A stretch of DNA of 64,000 nucleotides from Lysobacterales bacterium (GCA_014238945.1 JABAAB010000026.1:248001-312000); one strand, 5' to 3'; shown: positions 53,094-61,894, counted from the stretch's first letter. The notes: a model not told the origin generated them from the letters alone. Numbers and translations are program-made.

Positions 53094-54269
53094 TTACGCA
53101 GCCGCCCGCCTGAGGATGGCGGCGCCTGTGGGTACGCCCGGTCCCGCGGTAACCAGCGCATGATCAGCTCCGGGCAATTGATTGACAGAGCTGCCACGTA
53201 ACTGTCGAACCGCTTCCGCCATGCCGTTGAGGCCGTGAATGTACGCTTCACCAATCTGGCCGCCGTGGGTATTGACCGGTAATTTTCCGCCACGTGAAAT
53301 ATGCCCGTCCTTGACGAAATCCTTCGCTTCACCCCTCGCACAAAATCCAAATGATTCAAGCTGCGGCAGGACAGCCGACGTAAAGTGGTCGTATAAACAG
53401 GCCAGGTCGATATCGGCAGGGCTGATGTCGGCGCAACGATACAATTCATCTGCCATGGCATCGAACTCGCTGAAGTGGGTGATTGAGTCTCCGTAGAATG
53501 GCGTAACTTGACGTGAAGTCGGCAGGGCGCGCTGGGCGACGCTCGCGATCCATACCGGTTCGGTGTCCAGATCCCTGGCACGCGCCGCGCTGGTCAGCAC
53601 AAAGGCCACCGCGCCATCACTTTCCTGGCAGCAATCAAAAAGACGCAGGGGATCTGCGATTACACGGGAAGCCTGATGATGCGCCAGCGTAATGGGACGT
53701 TCATAAAAAAATGCTTTGGGGTTGGTCGATGCAAAATCCCGAAAGGATACGGCAATGCGTCCAAAATCTTCCGAGGTGGCACCATACTCATGCATATACC
53801 GCCGGGCGGCCAGGGCAATCCAGCCTGCGGGTGTCATGAAACCACAGGGAAAGTAGTGGCTGAAGTGAATCATATCCGGATTGAGGGCGTTCATGTTCAT
53901 AATCTGTCCGCCGCCGAAGCGCAATCCGGAGCGTTCATTCATGCCGCGGAAGATGACGACGGTTTCGCACTGCCCAGTCTGAATAGCACTGCAGGCATGC
54001 GCGAACGGACCGATGGAACCACCACCACCGTATTGGGTTCGAGCAAAAAAATTCAATTGTTGACCACCGATCTGACGATGCACATCGATCTCCCAGTTAT
54101 TGTCCATCGATAGCGTCGCCATGCCATCCACCTGCGCACCCTGAATACCTGCGTCCTGCAACGCTGCCAACGCGGCTTCGCATGCCAGTTGCATCTCGCT
54201 GCGCCGGGAATTTTTAGAGAACTCCGTGGCGCCGATGCCGACGATGGCGATGTGCTTTTCAGTCTGCAC
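53094..54269 (-). CDS. Thiolase-like lipid-transfer protein, steroid-aldolase type (Ltp2-like)
   Basis: 391 residues from GTG 54269. The thiolase-superfamily fold is recognisable (HIAIVGIGATEFSKNSRRSEMQLACEAALAALQDAG), but the nucleophilic Cys position is filled by GGGGSIG, so it is not a normal thiolase. Later motifs CLYDHFTSAVL, GKLPVNTHGGQIGEAYIHGLNGMAEAV and the Tyr residues in them suit the Ltp2 group, which performs the retro-aldol cleavage that removes the last three side-chain carbons of cholesterol in Actinobacteria, bound to the DUF35 part of ChsH2. The two genes before it are the ChsH1 and ChsH2 counterparts. Stop is 3 bases past the end of the racemase remnant. Confidence 0.88.
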   Translation of the reverse strand: MQTEKHIAIVGIGATEFSKNSRRSEMQLACEAALAALQDAGIQGAQVDGMATLSMDNNWEIDVHRQIGGQQLNFFARTQYGGGGSIGPFAHACSAIQTGQCETVVIFRGMNERSGLRFGGGQIMNMNALNPDMIHFSHYFPCGFMTPAGWIALAARRYMHEYGATSEDFGRIAVSFRDFASTNPKAFFYERPITLAHHQASRVIADPLRLFDCCQESDGAVAFVLTSAARARDLDTEPVWIASVAQRALPTSRQVTPFYGDSITHFSEFDAMADELYRCADISPADIDLACLYDHFTSAVLPQLESFGFCARGEAKDFVKDGHISRGGKLPVNTHGGQIGEAYIHGLNGMAEAVRQLRGSSVNQLPGADHALVTAGPGVPTGAAILRRAAA

Positions 54270-54669
54270 GAGTGGTTGCTCCTTTCAAACGCAGCCAGGC
54301 GATCCCGGAGACATGGTTGCCCAGACTGTTTCGGCCCTTGAACTCGATCTTGGCTTCGCTGCCTTCCAGTGCCACCAACTGGCCGTTCAACGTCATGCGG
54401 TCACCGGGAAAATTCGGTATGCCCAGCGTGAGTTGGATTCGTTGAATCCTGGCAGCAGCACCCGCCCAGTCGGTCAGGTAGCGTCCGACCAATCCATTTG
54501 TGGTTAGTATGTTCATGAAAATATCGGGTGTGCCTGCAGCTTCTGCCGCCGCCCTGTCATGGTGCACATTTTCGAAATCCTGGGTGGCAATGGCCCCGGC
54601 TACGATCTGCACGGCGGTAATGGGAATGACAAGCTCAGGTAATTTGTCACCGACCCGAGCGGTATTCAT
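54259..54669 (-). CDS. MaoC-like hydratase subunit, ChsH1-type
   Basis: 136 residues. It matches the small subunit ChsH1 of the steroid 2-enoyl-CoA hydratase almost motif for motif: TQDFENVHHDRAAAEAAGTPDIFMNILT, GLVGRYLTDWAG, PGDRMTLNGQL and GRNSLGNHVSG, where HHDR and DIF give the hydratase-site His/Asp. In mycobacteria ChsH1 pairs with ChsH2 to hydrate the propenoyl side chain of a C22 steroid-CoA. It overlaps ChsH2 by 4 bases at its 5' end and the Ltp2-like gene by 11 at its 3' end, a fixed three-gene unit. Confidence 0.9.
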   Translation of the reverse strand: MNTARVGDKLPELVIPITAVQIVAGAIATQDFENVHHDRAAAEAAGTPDIFMNILTTNGLVGRYLTDWAGAAARIQRIQLTLGIPNFPGDRMTLNGQLVALEGSEAKIEFKGRNSLGNHVSGIAWLRLKGATTRAD

Positions 54670-55640
54670 GCTTTGATCACCTCAAATATTGGCAGGCTCA
54701 AATTTTCCTGTACTGGTTCGATCCAGGCTTGCACACGTTGCCCGATAGCAATATTTTCCGGCTCGCTGCCCCGCAGTTGCGAAACCAGCCTAACCCCCTC
54801 ATCAAGGTCTACGAGTACGATGGCATTGGGGTAGTCAAAGGGGGGTATTTCGGGATAATGCATGACAGTATAACTATAAATTGAGCCTTTGCCGGTCGAT
54901 TCAATTGTTGACCAGCGCAGGCTTTGACACGCTTCACACATGGGTTGAGGTGGGTGTCGAAGCGTACCGCACTGCTGGCATTGTTGAATGAGCAGCTTGC
55001 CATCGCGCAGGCCCTGCCAGAAGTGTTTCGAGTCGTGATTTTCGACAGGGGAAATACGTTTTGGCGGTTCGATCTTCGACACCTTGCCAGGCTTTTTTTC
55101 AGGTATACGATACTTGAAATAGGTGATGCACGCCTCGCCGAACAGCACATCGTTGGCATCGTAATACTCCGCCAGTTCGGTCACGAAACAGCCTTCGCCC
55201 AGGCGGGTTGATTTCAGATCAGAAATTTCTGAGATGGTCGAGTAGCTGTGGACCAGGTCACCCTCAGCCAGGTAGTTATGGTAGGTCTGATCATAACTCA
55301 CGGCGACGCTACCGGAAAAACCGAACTCATTGAATCGTGTGAGTACTTCGTAGGTATCCTGGTCAGTTGAGCCGGGCGCGTATTTGCCGTGAACGTCCCT
55401 GAAAGTCCACATTTGCAGCATGGTGGGCGGTGCAACGACCTGCTTTCCCTCCAGGTACAATGAATTGTTGTCACCCATTGCGCTACACCATTGCCAGACC
55501 TGGGTTCGACTGACCGGGTTCCAGGCACAATACGGGCCAAGGCGTCGGCCCAGGTAGGTTTCCCGCAATACGCTGAGTTGTTGCTCGGTTATCAGAATTT
55601 TGGGCCCATTCTTTCGGTCCGCAGGAAGCCCTGGGTGCAA
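54666..55640 (-). CDS. MaoC-DUF35 fusion protein, ChsH2-type
   Basis: About 324 residues from TTG 55640 (AAGGCG ahead). GTG 55730 would add 30 residues that look non-coding and would overlap the opposite gene. The N-terminal half is a MaoC/hot-dog domain (LGRRLGPYCAWNPVSRTQVWQWCSAMGD, then VVAPPTMLQMWTFRDV). The C-terminal half is DUF35: four Cys as QQCGTLRHPPQPMCEAC after a leading QQC, followed by an OB-fold ending in VQAWIEPVQ. This is the arrangement of ChsH2, whose DUF35 part holds the Ltp2 aldolase. Length agrees with the 311-residue mycobacterial protein. It is expected to form the hydratase with the ChsH1-type subunit. Confidence 0.9.
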   Translation of the reverse strand: MHPGLPADRKNGPKILITEQQLSVLRETYLGRRLGPYCAWNPVSRTQVWQWCSAMGDNNSLYLEGKQVVAPPTMLQMWTFRDVHGKYAPGSTDQDTYEVLTRFNEFGFSGSVAVSYDQTYHNYLAEGDLVHSYSTISEISDLKSTRLGEGCFVTELAEYYDANDVLFGEACITYFKYRIPEKKPGKVSKIEPPKRISPVENHDSKHFWQGLRDGKLLIQQCQQCGTLRHPPQPMCEACQSLRWSTIESTGKGSIYSYTVMHYPEIPPFDYPNAIVLVDLDEGVRLVSQLRGSEPENIAIGQRVQAWIEPVQENLSLPIFEVIKA

Positions 55641-55720
55641 TCGCCTTAATGTACTTGAATATAATTTTGCATTATCATTGCAGAAATAGAGAAAAGCGTC
55701 AATTAGTCGGTGGCCAACAA

Positions 55721-56896
55721 GTGCGAACACGGTATAGTGAACAACAAAACAAGCTGCGGATGGAACTGCGGGACTACTTTAGCAAGCTGATGACGCCTGC
55801 CGTAGTCAAGCGGGTTGTCGGAAAGGAGGGCGGTTCGGAATTCCGCGGTATTATCGAACAGCTTGGTCGTGACGGCATTCTGACCATGGGTTGGCCAAAG
55901 CAGTATGGCGGCAAGGATTTCACCGCAACTGAGCAGTTGATCCTGTTCGAGGAGGCCTGGTCCGCCCATGCACCGTTTCCCCTGGTCACGATCAACACCA
56001 TCGGTCCCGCCATTATGAAGTTTGGCAGCGAAGAGCAAAAGCAGTTCTTTCTTCCAGAGATTGCAGCCGGCAAGTGTATTTTTGCGGTGGGGTATACCGA
56101 GCCCGGTGCAGGTACTGATCTCGGGTCCCTGAGCATACCGGCGCTACGGGACGGCGATGATTTCGTGATTAATGGAACCAAGGTGTACACCAGCTCAGGC
56201 CAGGATTGCGATTATATCTGGTTGGCCGCCCGGACTTCGGCTGGTGTCAAAAGACCGTCCAGCGGCATCACCATGTTCATCGTTGATGCGGTTGATCCCG
56301 GTTACTCCTGGTCACCCATACATACGGTCGCCGATATCGATACCAGCGTAACCTATTATGACCATGTCCGTGTGCCTGAAAGCCGGATCATTGGCGGGAT
56401 CGACGGCGGTTGGAGATTGATCACCTCGCAACTCAACCACGAGCGCGTGGCACTGGCCGCCATGACGGTCATTGGCCACAAACAATTCAGGCGGGTCATT
56501 GAGCAGTTGAAGATGCTGGAGTATGCCGGCAATGGGACTCTGCACGACCCACTGGTCCGCGCTAAAATAGGTGACCTGTTCTGCCGTCTTGAGGCCATGG
56601 AAATTCTCAATCTGCGCATGGCTGCCCAGATTGAGCAGGACCGACTGGACGTAGCGCTTGCTTCGGGAGCCAAGGTCAAAAACGTGTTGGCATTGATAGA
56701 AGTACTGCGCGAATGCCTGGAACTCGTGGGTGAAGACGCTCTGGTTAAATTTGGCAGTGCCGATGCGTTATTCGCCGGTGATCTCGAACGGGACTACCGC
56801 AATGCCCAAATCTTGACAGTGGGCGGCGGAGTGCTCGAGGTGATGCGTTGCATGGTGGCCAACTTCGGTCTTGATATGCCCAATACGATTGTTTAA
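55721..56896 (+). CDS. Acyl-CoA dehydrogenase, ChsE2/FadE29-like subunit
   Basis: 391 residues from GTG 55721; the open frame to 55649 adds a non-family stretch. EEAWSAHAPFPLVTI, YTEPGAGTDLGSLSI, TSSGQDCDYIWLAARTS, the steroid-ACAD-like YSWSPIHTV and the C-terminal GGGVLEVMRCMVANFGLDMP are visible. With the next gene it forms an alpha2beta2 type pair (FadE28/29, ChsE1/ChsE2) that dehydrogenates the propanoyl side chain of C22 steroid-CoAs. It is divergent from the ChsH1/ChsH2/Ltp2 genes that take the next steps, which supports that role. Assembly and substrate are inferred from the family. Confidence 0.92.
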   Translation: MRTRYSEQQNKLRMELRDYFSKLMTPAVVKRVVGKEGGSEFRGIIEQLGRDGILTMGWPKQYGGKDFTATEQLILFEEAWSAHAPFPLVTINTIGPAIMKFGSEEQKQFFLPEIAAGKCIFAVGYTEPGAGTDLGSLSIPALRDGDDFVINGTKVYTSSGQDCDYIWLAARTSAGVKRPSSGITMFIVDAVDPGYSWSPIHTVADIDTSVTYYDHVRVPESRIIGGIDGGWRLITSQLNHERVALAAMTVIGHKQFRRVIEQLKMLEYAGNGTLHDPLVRAKIGDLFCRLEAMEILNLRMAAQIEQDRLDVALASGAKVKNVLALIEVLRECLELVGEDALVKFGSADALFAGDLERDYRNAQILTVGGGVLEVMRCMVANFGLDMPNTIV

Positions 56897-56909
56897 GGCA
56901 GGTTGCGAA

Positions 56910-58046
56910 GTGGACTTCAGATTCAACGATGACCAACAGGCGATTCAGGATGCCGCTTCGCGGGTATTCTCGGAACTGTGCGGCGATGATGTCATCAAGC
57001 AATTGTGCAATGAACCCCTGTCAATGCATGCTGCACTTTGGCAACAATTGGCCGACTCAGGCATGCTGGGCTTGGTGATTGCAGAGGAGCATGGCGGTAT
57101 GGGCATGAGCCTGTTGGAGTTGTGCCTGGTGCTGGAGCAACAGGGTCGGACGTTGGCCCCGGTACCGCTGCTCTCCAACCTCGTTGAATGCGCCATGACC
57201 CTGGCCGAAGGCGATAACAGCAGTTTGTGCAGAGAATTGTTGCCACAGGTGGTTTCAGGGAAATGTATCCTGGCGCCAGTGCGCAGATATACCGGTTTAC
57301 AGGAAGCCTCGCCACTCAGTTTACGTTCAGACGCCGGCACCTGGCTGCTAGATGGTCGCAGCGGTTTTTCACCCTACTGCCATCATGCTACCGGATTCCT
57401 GCTCGAACTGACTGACGAAGTCGGTATCCCACACCTTTTTTACCTCGACCGCGCAGCACCGGGTATCACCGTGGTTGCCCAAAAGGCGATAAATGACGAG
57501 GCCGCCGGTTTTGTTCAATTTGATCAGGTCAGGCTTGGACCTGAGCACCTGATCGCCAGCGCGGATTGTGCAGCGGCCTTGCTTCGAACCCAGCAGCAGC
57601 GGACCTGGATTGCGCTAGCGGCCCTGCAAACAGGCATCCTCAATGAGGGTCTCAGACGCACTGCAACCTACGTTTCGGAGCGAAAACAGTTTGGCCGGGC
57701 GCTGGGTGCTTTCCAGGCTGTTTCGCAACGAGCAGCTGATGCGTACATGGAGATCGAATGTTTACGCAGCGCCTACTGGCGCGCGCTCGATGACATTGAG
57801 CAAGGCAATGATGCGACCTTGTCCGCGGCTGTCGCCAAGTACTGGGTCGGCAAGGCTGGTCACCACGCCGGTCATACGGTACTTCATCTTCATGGGGGTA
57901 TTGGTCAGGATCTGGACTATCCCATCCACAGGTATTTCCTTTGGGCCAAACAGTGTGAACGTTACCGGGGTACGCCAGGCGAGTTGGCCGCGATTGTCGG
58001 TGACATCGTGGTCGGCAACCAGGATTCTGCCCGGGGAGCTTTATGA
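56910..58046 (+). CDS. Acyl-CoA dehydrogenase, ChsE1/FadE28-like subunit
   Basis: 378 residues from GTG 56910, 13 bases after its partner. VDFRFNDDQQAIQDAASRVFSELCG opens the helical domain, the middle lacks a TEPGAG motif (PVRRYTGLQEAS there), and SERKQFGRALGAFQAVSQRAAD with VLHLHGGIGQDLDYPIHRYFLWAKQ closes it. This division of motifs between adjacent genes is what heterotetrameric steroid acyl-CoA dehydrogenases show, with the HGGIG subunit and the EPGAG subunit sharing one FAD site. Overlaps the KstD-like gene by 4 bases (ATGA). Confidence 0.9.
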   Translation: MDFRFNDDQQAIQDAASRVFSELCGDDVIKQLCNEPLSMHAALWQQLADSGMLGLVIAEEHGGMGMSLLELCLVLEQQGRTLAPVPLLSNLVECAMTLAEGDNSSLCRELLPQVVSGKCILAPVRRYTGLQEASPLSLRSDAGTWLLDGRSGFSPYCHHATGFLLELTDEVGIPHLFYLDRAAPGITVVAQKAINDEAAGFVQFDQVRLGPEHLIASADCAAALLRTQQQRTWIALAALQTGILNEGLRRTATYVSERKQFGRALGAFQAVSQRAADAYMEIECLRSAYWRALDDIEQGNDATLSAAVAKYWVGKAGHHAGHTVLHLHGGIGQDLDYPIHRYFLWAKQCERYRGTPGELAAIVGDIVVGNQDSARGAL

Positions 58047-59758
58047 ATCCGGGCGTTGCAAATCCATACCATACCGACATCCTGGTGGTCGGGTCTGGTG
58101 CCGGCGCCCTTGCGGCTGCGATTACCGCCGCACACTACGGTGCCCGGGTTCTGGTGGTGGAAAAGAGTGCGCAATTTGGCGGCACTTCTGCAATGTCGGG
58201 TGGCGGAATCTGGATACCCAACAGTGCAAATGCCAGGCGTGCTGGTGCCGAGGATTCCGCCGAGGAAGCTTATCTCTATATGAAATCCGTCATCGGTGAC
58301 GAGGTGGCGGATGAACGCATCCGGGCATATATCCATGCGGCCCCGGCCATGCTCGAATTTCTGCAGACTCATTCTCACATGCGCTACCAGGCCTATCCCT
58401 ATCCCGATTATTACACCGAGCAGCCCGGTGCCAAGCAGGGGTTTCGAACCCAGGCACCGGAGACATTTCGTGGCAGTAAACTCGGCAGGGACCTTTACCG
58501 GATGCGGCCGCAAGCCGCCGGCTCCCTGGTCCAGGGTCGGTATTCCCTGACATTCAAAGAGGCCAGGAAATTTCTGACCCAGCAACGCGGCTGGCACCTG
58601 ACTCTGCTCAAGGTTTTACTGGCTTATTATCTCGACATTCCCGGGCGTCTGCGAGGCAAATTGGCCAGGCGCTTGACCCAGGGCCACTCTCTGATTGGAA
58701 GTCTGTACCTGTCATTCAAGGAGCAGGGCGGACAGCTTTGGCTGCAATCGCCCATGGTTGCATTGACCAGCGAAGCCGGCAAGGTGACTGGTGCTGAAAT
58801 CAAGCGACCGGGTCAAACGGTTCATGTCGAGACCAGTCGGGCCGTCATCCTTGCCGCGGGCGGCTTTGAGCACAATGCGAAATTACGTGAAAAGCACCTG
58901 CCAGCCCCGACGCGCACCGACTGGAGTGTTTCGCAGGAAAACAACACGGGAGATGCCTTGGGTGCTGCACTGGATCTGAGCGCTGCGGTCGATTTAATGG
59001 AGCACGCGTGGTGGATTCCCGTTATTCATGTACCCGGTTGGCCGCGGCCCCTGGGAATTTTTGCGGAACGGTCACTGCCTGGATTGGTAATCGTCAATCG
59101 ACATGGCCGGCGTTTTGCGAACGAGGCATTGCCTTACCTCGAGTCAGGTTTTTCGATGTACCAGGCGGATTCGGTCCCCTCCTGGGTGATATTCGATGCC
59201 CGGTTCCGGAAAAAATATCCCTTTGGCCCACTGGCACCCGGCTGGGCCATGCCGGACAAATCGATTCCCCGTAAACTTCGACAAATTCTCGTCAAGGCAG
59301 AATCGTTGACACAACTGGCCGAAGGTTGCGGCATTGAGGCCGTGGGTCTGATCAAAACCATTGAACGTAACAACCGGTTCGCTCGTACGGGTAAAGATGA
59401 AGATTTCGCGCGCGGAAAAAGTTTTTATGATGGCTATTATGGTGATGCCAAGAACAAACCCAATCCCTGTATTGCCCGTATCGACCAACCCCCTTTTTAC
59501 GCGCTGCCCTTGTATCCGGGAGACATCGGTACCAAGGGTGGCCTGTTGACCAACGAATACGCTCAGGTGATGAACACTCAGGGCGAAGCGATTGCTGCAC
59601 TTTATGCGACCGGCAATACCACTGCTGCTGTCATGGGCACCAAATACCTGGGCGCGGGTGCGACTCTGGGACCGGCCATGACCTTCGGCTACATCGCGGC
59701 GTTGCATGCCCTGGGTCTTCAGGGTCTACTGGAAAACAGGGTGGAAAATGATGCGTAA
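58043..59758 (+). CDS. 3-ketosteroid delta1-dehydrogenase-like flavoprotein
   Basis: 571 residues. FAD site GSGAGALAAAITAAHYGARVLVVEK then FGGTSAMSGGGIWIPN; second FAD piece VILAAGGFEHN. The C-terminal active-site region is PGDIGTKGGLLTNEYAQVMN, then TTAAVMGTKYLGAGATLGPAMTFGYIAA. That matches KstD, whose catalytic Tyr and a backbone Gly four residues on (Y-x-x-x-G) sit in this motif, here Y-L-G-A-G. A Tyr cluster around YQAYPYPDYY (about residue 115) lies where the other catalytic Tyr of KstD is found. It introduces the 1,2 double bond into ring A, preparing ring opening. Coupled by overlap to both neighbours. Confidence 0.9.
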   Translation: MNPGVANPYHTDILVVGSGAGALAAAITAAHYGARVLVVEKSAQFGGTSAMSGGGIWIPNSANARRAGAEDSAEEAYLYMKSVIGDEVADERIRAYIHAAPAMLEFLQTHSHMRYQAYPYPDYYTEQPGAKQGFRTQAPETFRGSKLGRDLYRMRPQAAGSLVQGRYSLTFKEARKFLTQQRGWHLTLLKVLLAYYLDIPGRLRGKLARRLTQGHSLIGSLYLSFKEQGGQLWLQSPMVALTSEAGKVTGAEIKRPGQTVHVETSRAVILAAGGFEHNAKLREKHLPAPTRTDWSVSQENNTGDALGAALDLSAAVDLMEHAWWIPVIHVPGWPRPLGIFAERSLPGLVIVNRHGRRFANEALPYLESGFSMYQADSVPSWVIFDARFRKKYPFGPLAPGWAMPDKSIPRKLRQILVKAESLTQLAEGCGIEAVGLIKTIERNNRFARTGKDEDFARGKSFYDGYYGDAKNKPNPCIARIDQPPFYALPLYPGDIGTKGGLLTNEYAQVMNTQGEAIAALYATGNTTAAVMGTKYLGAGATLGPAMTFGYIAALHALGLQGLLENRVENDA

Positions 59759-60533
59759 GCGATTTGAGAACAGGGTGGTCATCGTGACCGGCGGCAGTTC
59801 CGGAATTGGCCTGGCCACGGCCCGGGGTTTCGCTCGTGAAGGTGCCCACGTCGTGATCTGTGCGCGCAATGAAGCCAGGCTGCACGGTGCTGCCGATGCC
59901 ATTCGCCAAGCGGGCGGTTCCGTTTCCGCAACCGTGCTGGATTTGACTGATCTCGATGGTTTCTCGGCCCTGGTCAGCGAGACTGCGAAAGCCTGCGGTC
60001 GGCTCGATGTGCTGGTCAACAACGCCGCTGTCACACGCCACGGCATGATCAGCCGCTTGAGCCTGGACAGCTGGCGCAAGAATTTCAGTGTCACGGTAGA
60101 TGCGACTTTTGTCGGAACACGCGCGGCGTTGGATTTCATGTGTGCACAGGGTTCGGGTACCGTGATTAACGTTTCATCCTCCTGCGGTAGCAAGGCGGCA
60201 AAGGGCATGGCCGGTTATTCGGCGGCAAAGGCTGCCATGAACCAATTTGCCAACTGCGCGGCAATAGAAGTTGCGGATCGAGGCGTCAGGGTCAACACCG
60301 TCATTCCAGGCTCGATCGATACGCCCGCCATCCGCGCGGCGACCGGTGGCGACCAGGCCATCATCGACCAATTGGAATCAGCCATACCGATGCGGCGCAG
60401 CGGCCGGCCCGAGGAAGTGGCGGCCGCCATCCTATTCCTGGCCAGCGATGAAGCGAGTTTCATTACCGGAGTTGAATTGCCGGTCGATGGCGGCAAACTG
60501 GCTGAGCTGTACGTGCCAGCACTACTGAAATAA
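59748..60533 (+). CDS. Short-chain dehydrogenase/reductase
   Basis: 261 residues from ATG 59748, overlapping the KstD-like gene by 11 bases (ATG 59751 is equally possible). TGGSSGIGLA nucleotide site, NNAAVTRHG where NNAG is usual, catalytic Ser in VSSSCGSKA, YSAAK. End region FLASDEASFITGVELPVDGG. Last gene of the plus-strand four-gene unit with the acyl-CoA dehydrogenase pair and KstD, so hydroxysteroid or 3-hydroxyacyl-CoA oxidation is likely. Confidence 0.9.
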   Translation: MMRKRFENRVVIVTGGSSGIGLATARGFAREGAHVVICARNEARLHGAADAIRQAGGSVSATVLDLTDLDGFSALVSETAKACGRLDVLVNNAAVTRHGMISRLSLDSWRKNFSVTVDATFVGTRAALDFMCAQGSGTVINVSSSCGSKAAKGMAGYSAAKAAMNQFANCAAIEVADRGVRVNTVIPGSIDTPAIRAATGGDQAIIDQLESAIPMRRSGRPEEVAAAILFLASDEASFITGVELPVDGGKLAELYVPALLK

Positions 60534-60537
60534 AAAC

Positions 60538-60984
60538 CTATCGACGGGGTATCGGCAACCGGGTATTCATCCAGGTACCGGTGGCAGTCGCCAGCAAGTG
60601 CGTACCGGCGTGAAGTTCAGCATCCACGAAGACCACATTCTTGCCTCGCCGTCGAACCCTGACGGAAGCAATAATGAAATCCCCAATGTTACTGCTGGCG
60701 CAAAAATTGGTGGTCATGGACAAGGTGACGCACAGATAATCGCTCGCCTCGGTTGCTGCCCGCCCCATCGCCTCATCAAGGAAGCTCATACTCACCCCAC
60801 CGTGGCCATGGCCCGGGCGACCGGTATGGGGCTCATCCAGCTGAACTGCGAACTGGAATAATTCTGCCGCCCCGGTTTGATCTTCGGGTACGTAAATCTG
60901 GCCTAAAATCTCACTGAACCTGGAACGCTCATTGATTGGAACGAAGTTTGGCAGCGGGTCGGTTCTGGATTCAGCCCGGTTCAT
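60538..60984 (-). CDS. PaaI-like hot-dog thioesterase
   Basis: 148 residues. The acyl-CoA thioesterase II/4HBT pattern is GRPGHGHGGVSMSFLDEAMGRAA (catalytic acid after the Gly-rich turn), then TTNFCASSNIGDFIIASVRVRRRGKNVVFVDAEL. It would release CoA from a stuck or dead-end thioester. It is only 4 bases from the convergent SDR stop and overlaps the following SDR gene by 14 bases, so it is coupled to that SDR. Confidence 0.88.
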   Translation of the reverse strand: MNRAESRTDPLPNFVPINERSRFSEILGQIYVPEDQTGAAELFQFAVQLDEPHTGRPGHGHGGVSMSFLDEAMGRAATEASDYLCVTLSMTTNFCASSNIGDFIIASVRVRRRGKNVVFVDAELHAGTHLLATATGTWMNTRLPIPRR

Positions 60985-61741
60985 GACCTTGCAGGCTCAG
61001 GTAGGCAGGTGGCTCACCGCCGCCATGAACTTCCAGGGTGGCGCCGGAGACATAAGTGGCATCCTCGGATGACAGAAAGAGACAGGCCTTGGCAATATCA
61101 CGGGCTACTGCCATACGTTGCATTGGCATGCGCTTCTCAATCCTGGCGATACCTGTTGTGCCCCCGTAATGATCCGCGGAATTTTCCGTTTTCGCAAGCC
61201 CGGAAACGATTACGTTTACCCGGACCTCGGGTGCCCATTCCTGTGCGAGCGAACGCGACAGGTTGACCAGGCCTGCCTTGGCTGCACCATAAGCCGATGT
61301 TCCGGGCGACGGTCTCAGGGCCGAGACGCTGGCTATGTTGATGATGGAACCGGTGCCCGTGGTTGCACGAATGGCCCGGTATGCCTGCTGGCTCAATACG
61401 GCTGGGGCCACCAGGTTCAGGGCAATGACAGATTGGGTAAACCGTGGCGATGCATCCGCAGCAGCAACCTCCGGGCTGCCACCTGCATTGTTGATGAGGA
61501 TATCCAGCCTGCCAGTCTGATCTAATGCAAAATCAATCAGCGCCTGTGAAGCGTCCGGGTCACGCACATCGGTTGCCAAAAAGTGCGCCGCATTGCCGTT
61601 ACTTTCAACCGGCAAGCGTGGCTGGTTACGCGCACAGACTATGACACTGGCACCCGCTTGCAGAAAATTACAGGCAATTCCGCGCCCCAGTCCCTGGGTG
61701 CCGCCCGTGACGACAACCGTGTGTTTTTCAAGATCAGGCAT
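60971..61741 (-). CDS. Short-chain dehydrogenase/reductase
   Basis: 256 residues. TGGTQGLGRG nucleotide site, NNAGGSPEVA, catalytic Ser in INIASVSALR and YGAAK, FLSSEDATYVSGATLEVHGGG at the end. Resembles the SDR at 22960 in loop choice (both start NNAGGS). First gene of a two-gene minus-strand unit with the thioesterase, facing the flavin-reductase gene across a 153-base AT-rich region that contains the CTAATTCGTAAAAT motif. Confidence 0.9.
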   Translation of the reverse strand: MPDLEKHTVVVTGGTQGLGRGIACNFLQAGASVIVCARNQPRLPVESNGNAAHFLATDVRDPDASQALIDFALDQTGRLDILINNAGGSPEVAAADASPRFTQSVIALNLVAPAVLSQQAYRAIRATTGTGSIINIASVSALRPSPGTSAYGAAKAGLVNLSRSLAQEWAPEVRVNVIVSGLAKTENSADHYGGTTGIARIEKRMPMQRMAVARDIAKACLFLSSEDATYVSGATLEVHGGGEPPAYLSLQGHEPG

Positions 61742-61810
61742 AAGTTACATTTTTCGTAATAAATCCCGGTAAAAAAAACGATATGGAATTATTTTATATT
61801 AACTATTACA

Positions 61811-61824
61811 CTAATTCGTAAAAT
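61811..61824 (+). promoter_or_regulatory. CTAATTCGTAAAAT motif, copy in the SDR / flavin-reductase divergent region
   Basis: Exact 14-base match to 42885-42898. A weaker relative TTTTCGTAATAAAT lies at 61751-61764, close to the SDR start, so both divergent units may be covered. A TetR-type regulator is encoded just downstream at 62939, making it the first candidate to bind here. Confidence 0.45.
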
Positions 61825-61894
61825 AATAATAAAAATTACAGGCACCAGCACAGTCACCCAACAGGTCTTATTGTAGCCCAACACCGATGACGAG

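Noticed and set aside
53094-54269. Calling the Ltp2-like protein an ordinary acetyl-CoA acetyltransferase
   Set aside because: The nucleophilic Cys of thiolases is missing (GGGGS there) and the gene is fused in order with ChsH1/ChsH2-type genes.
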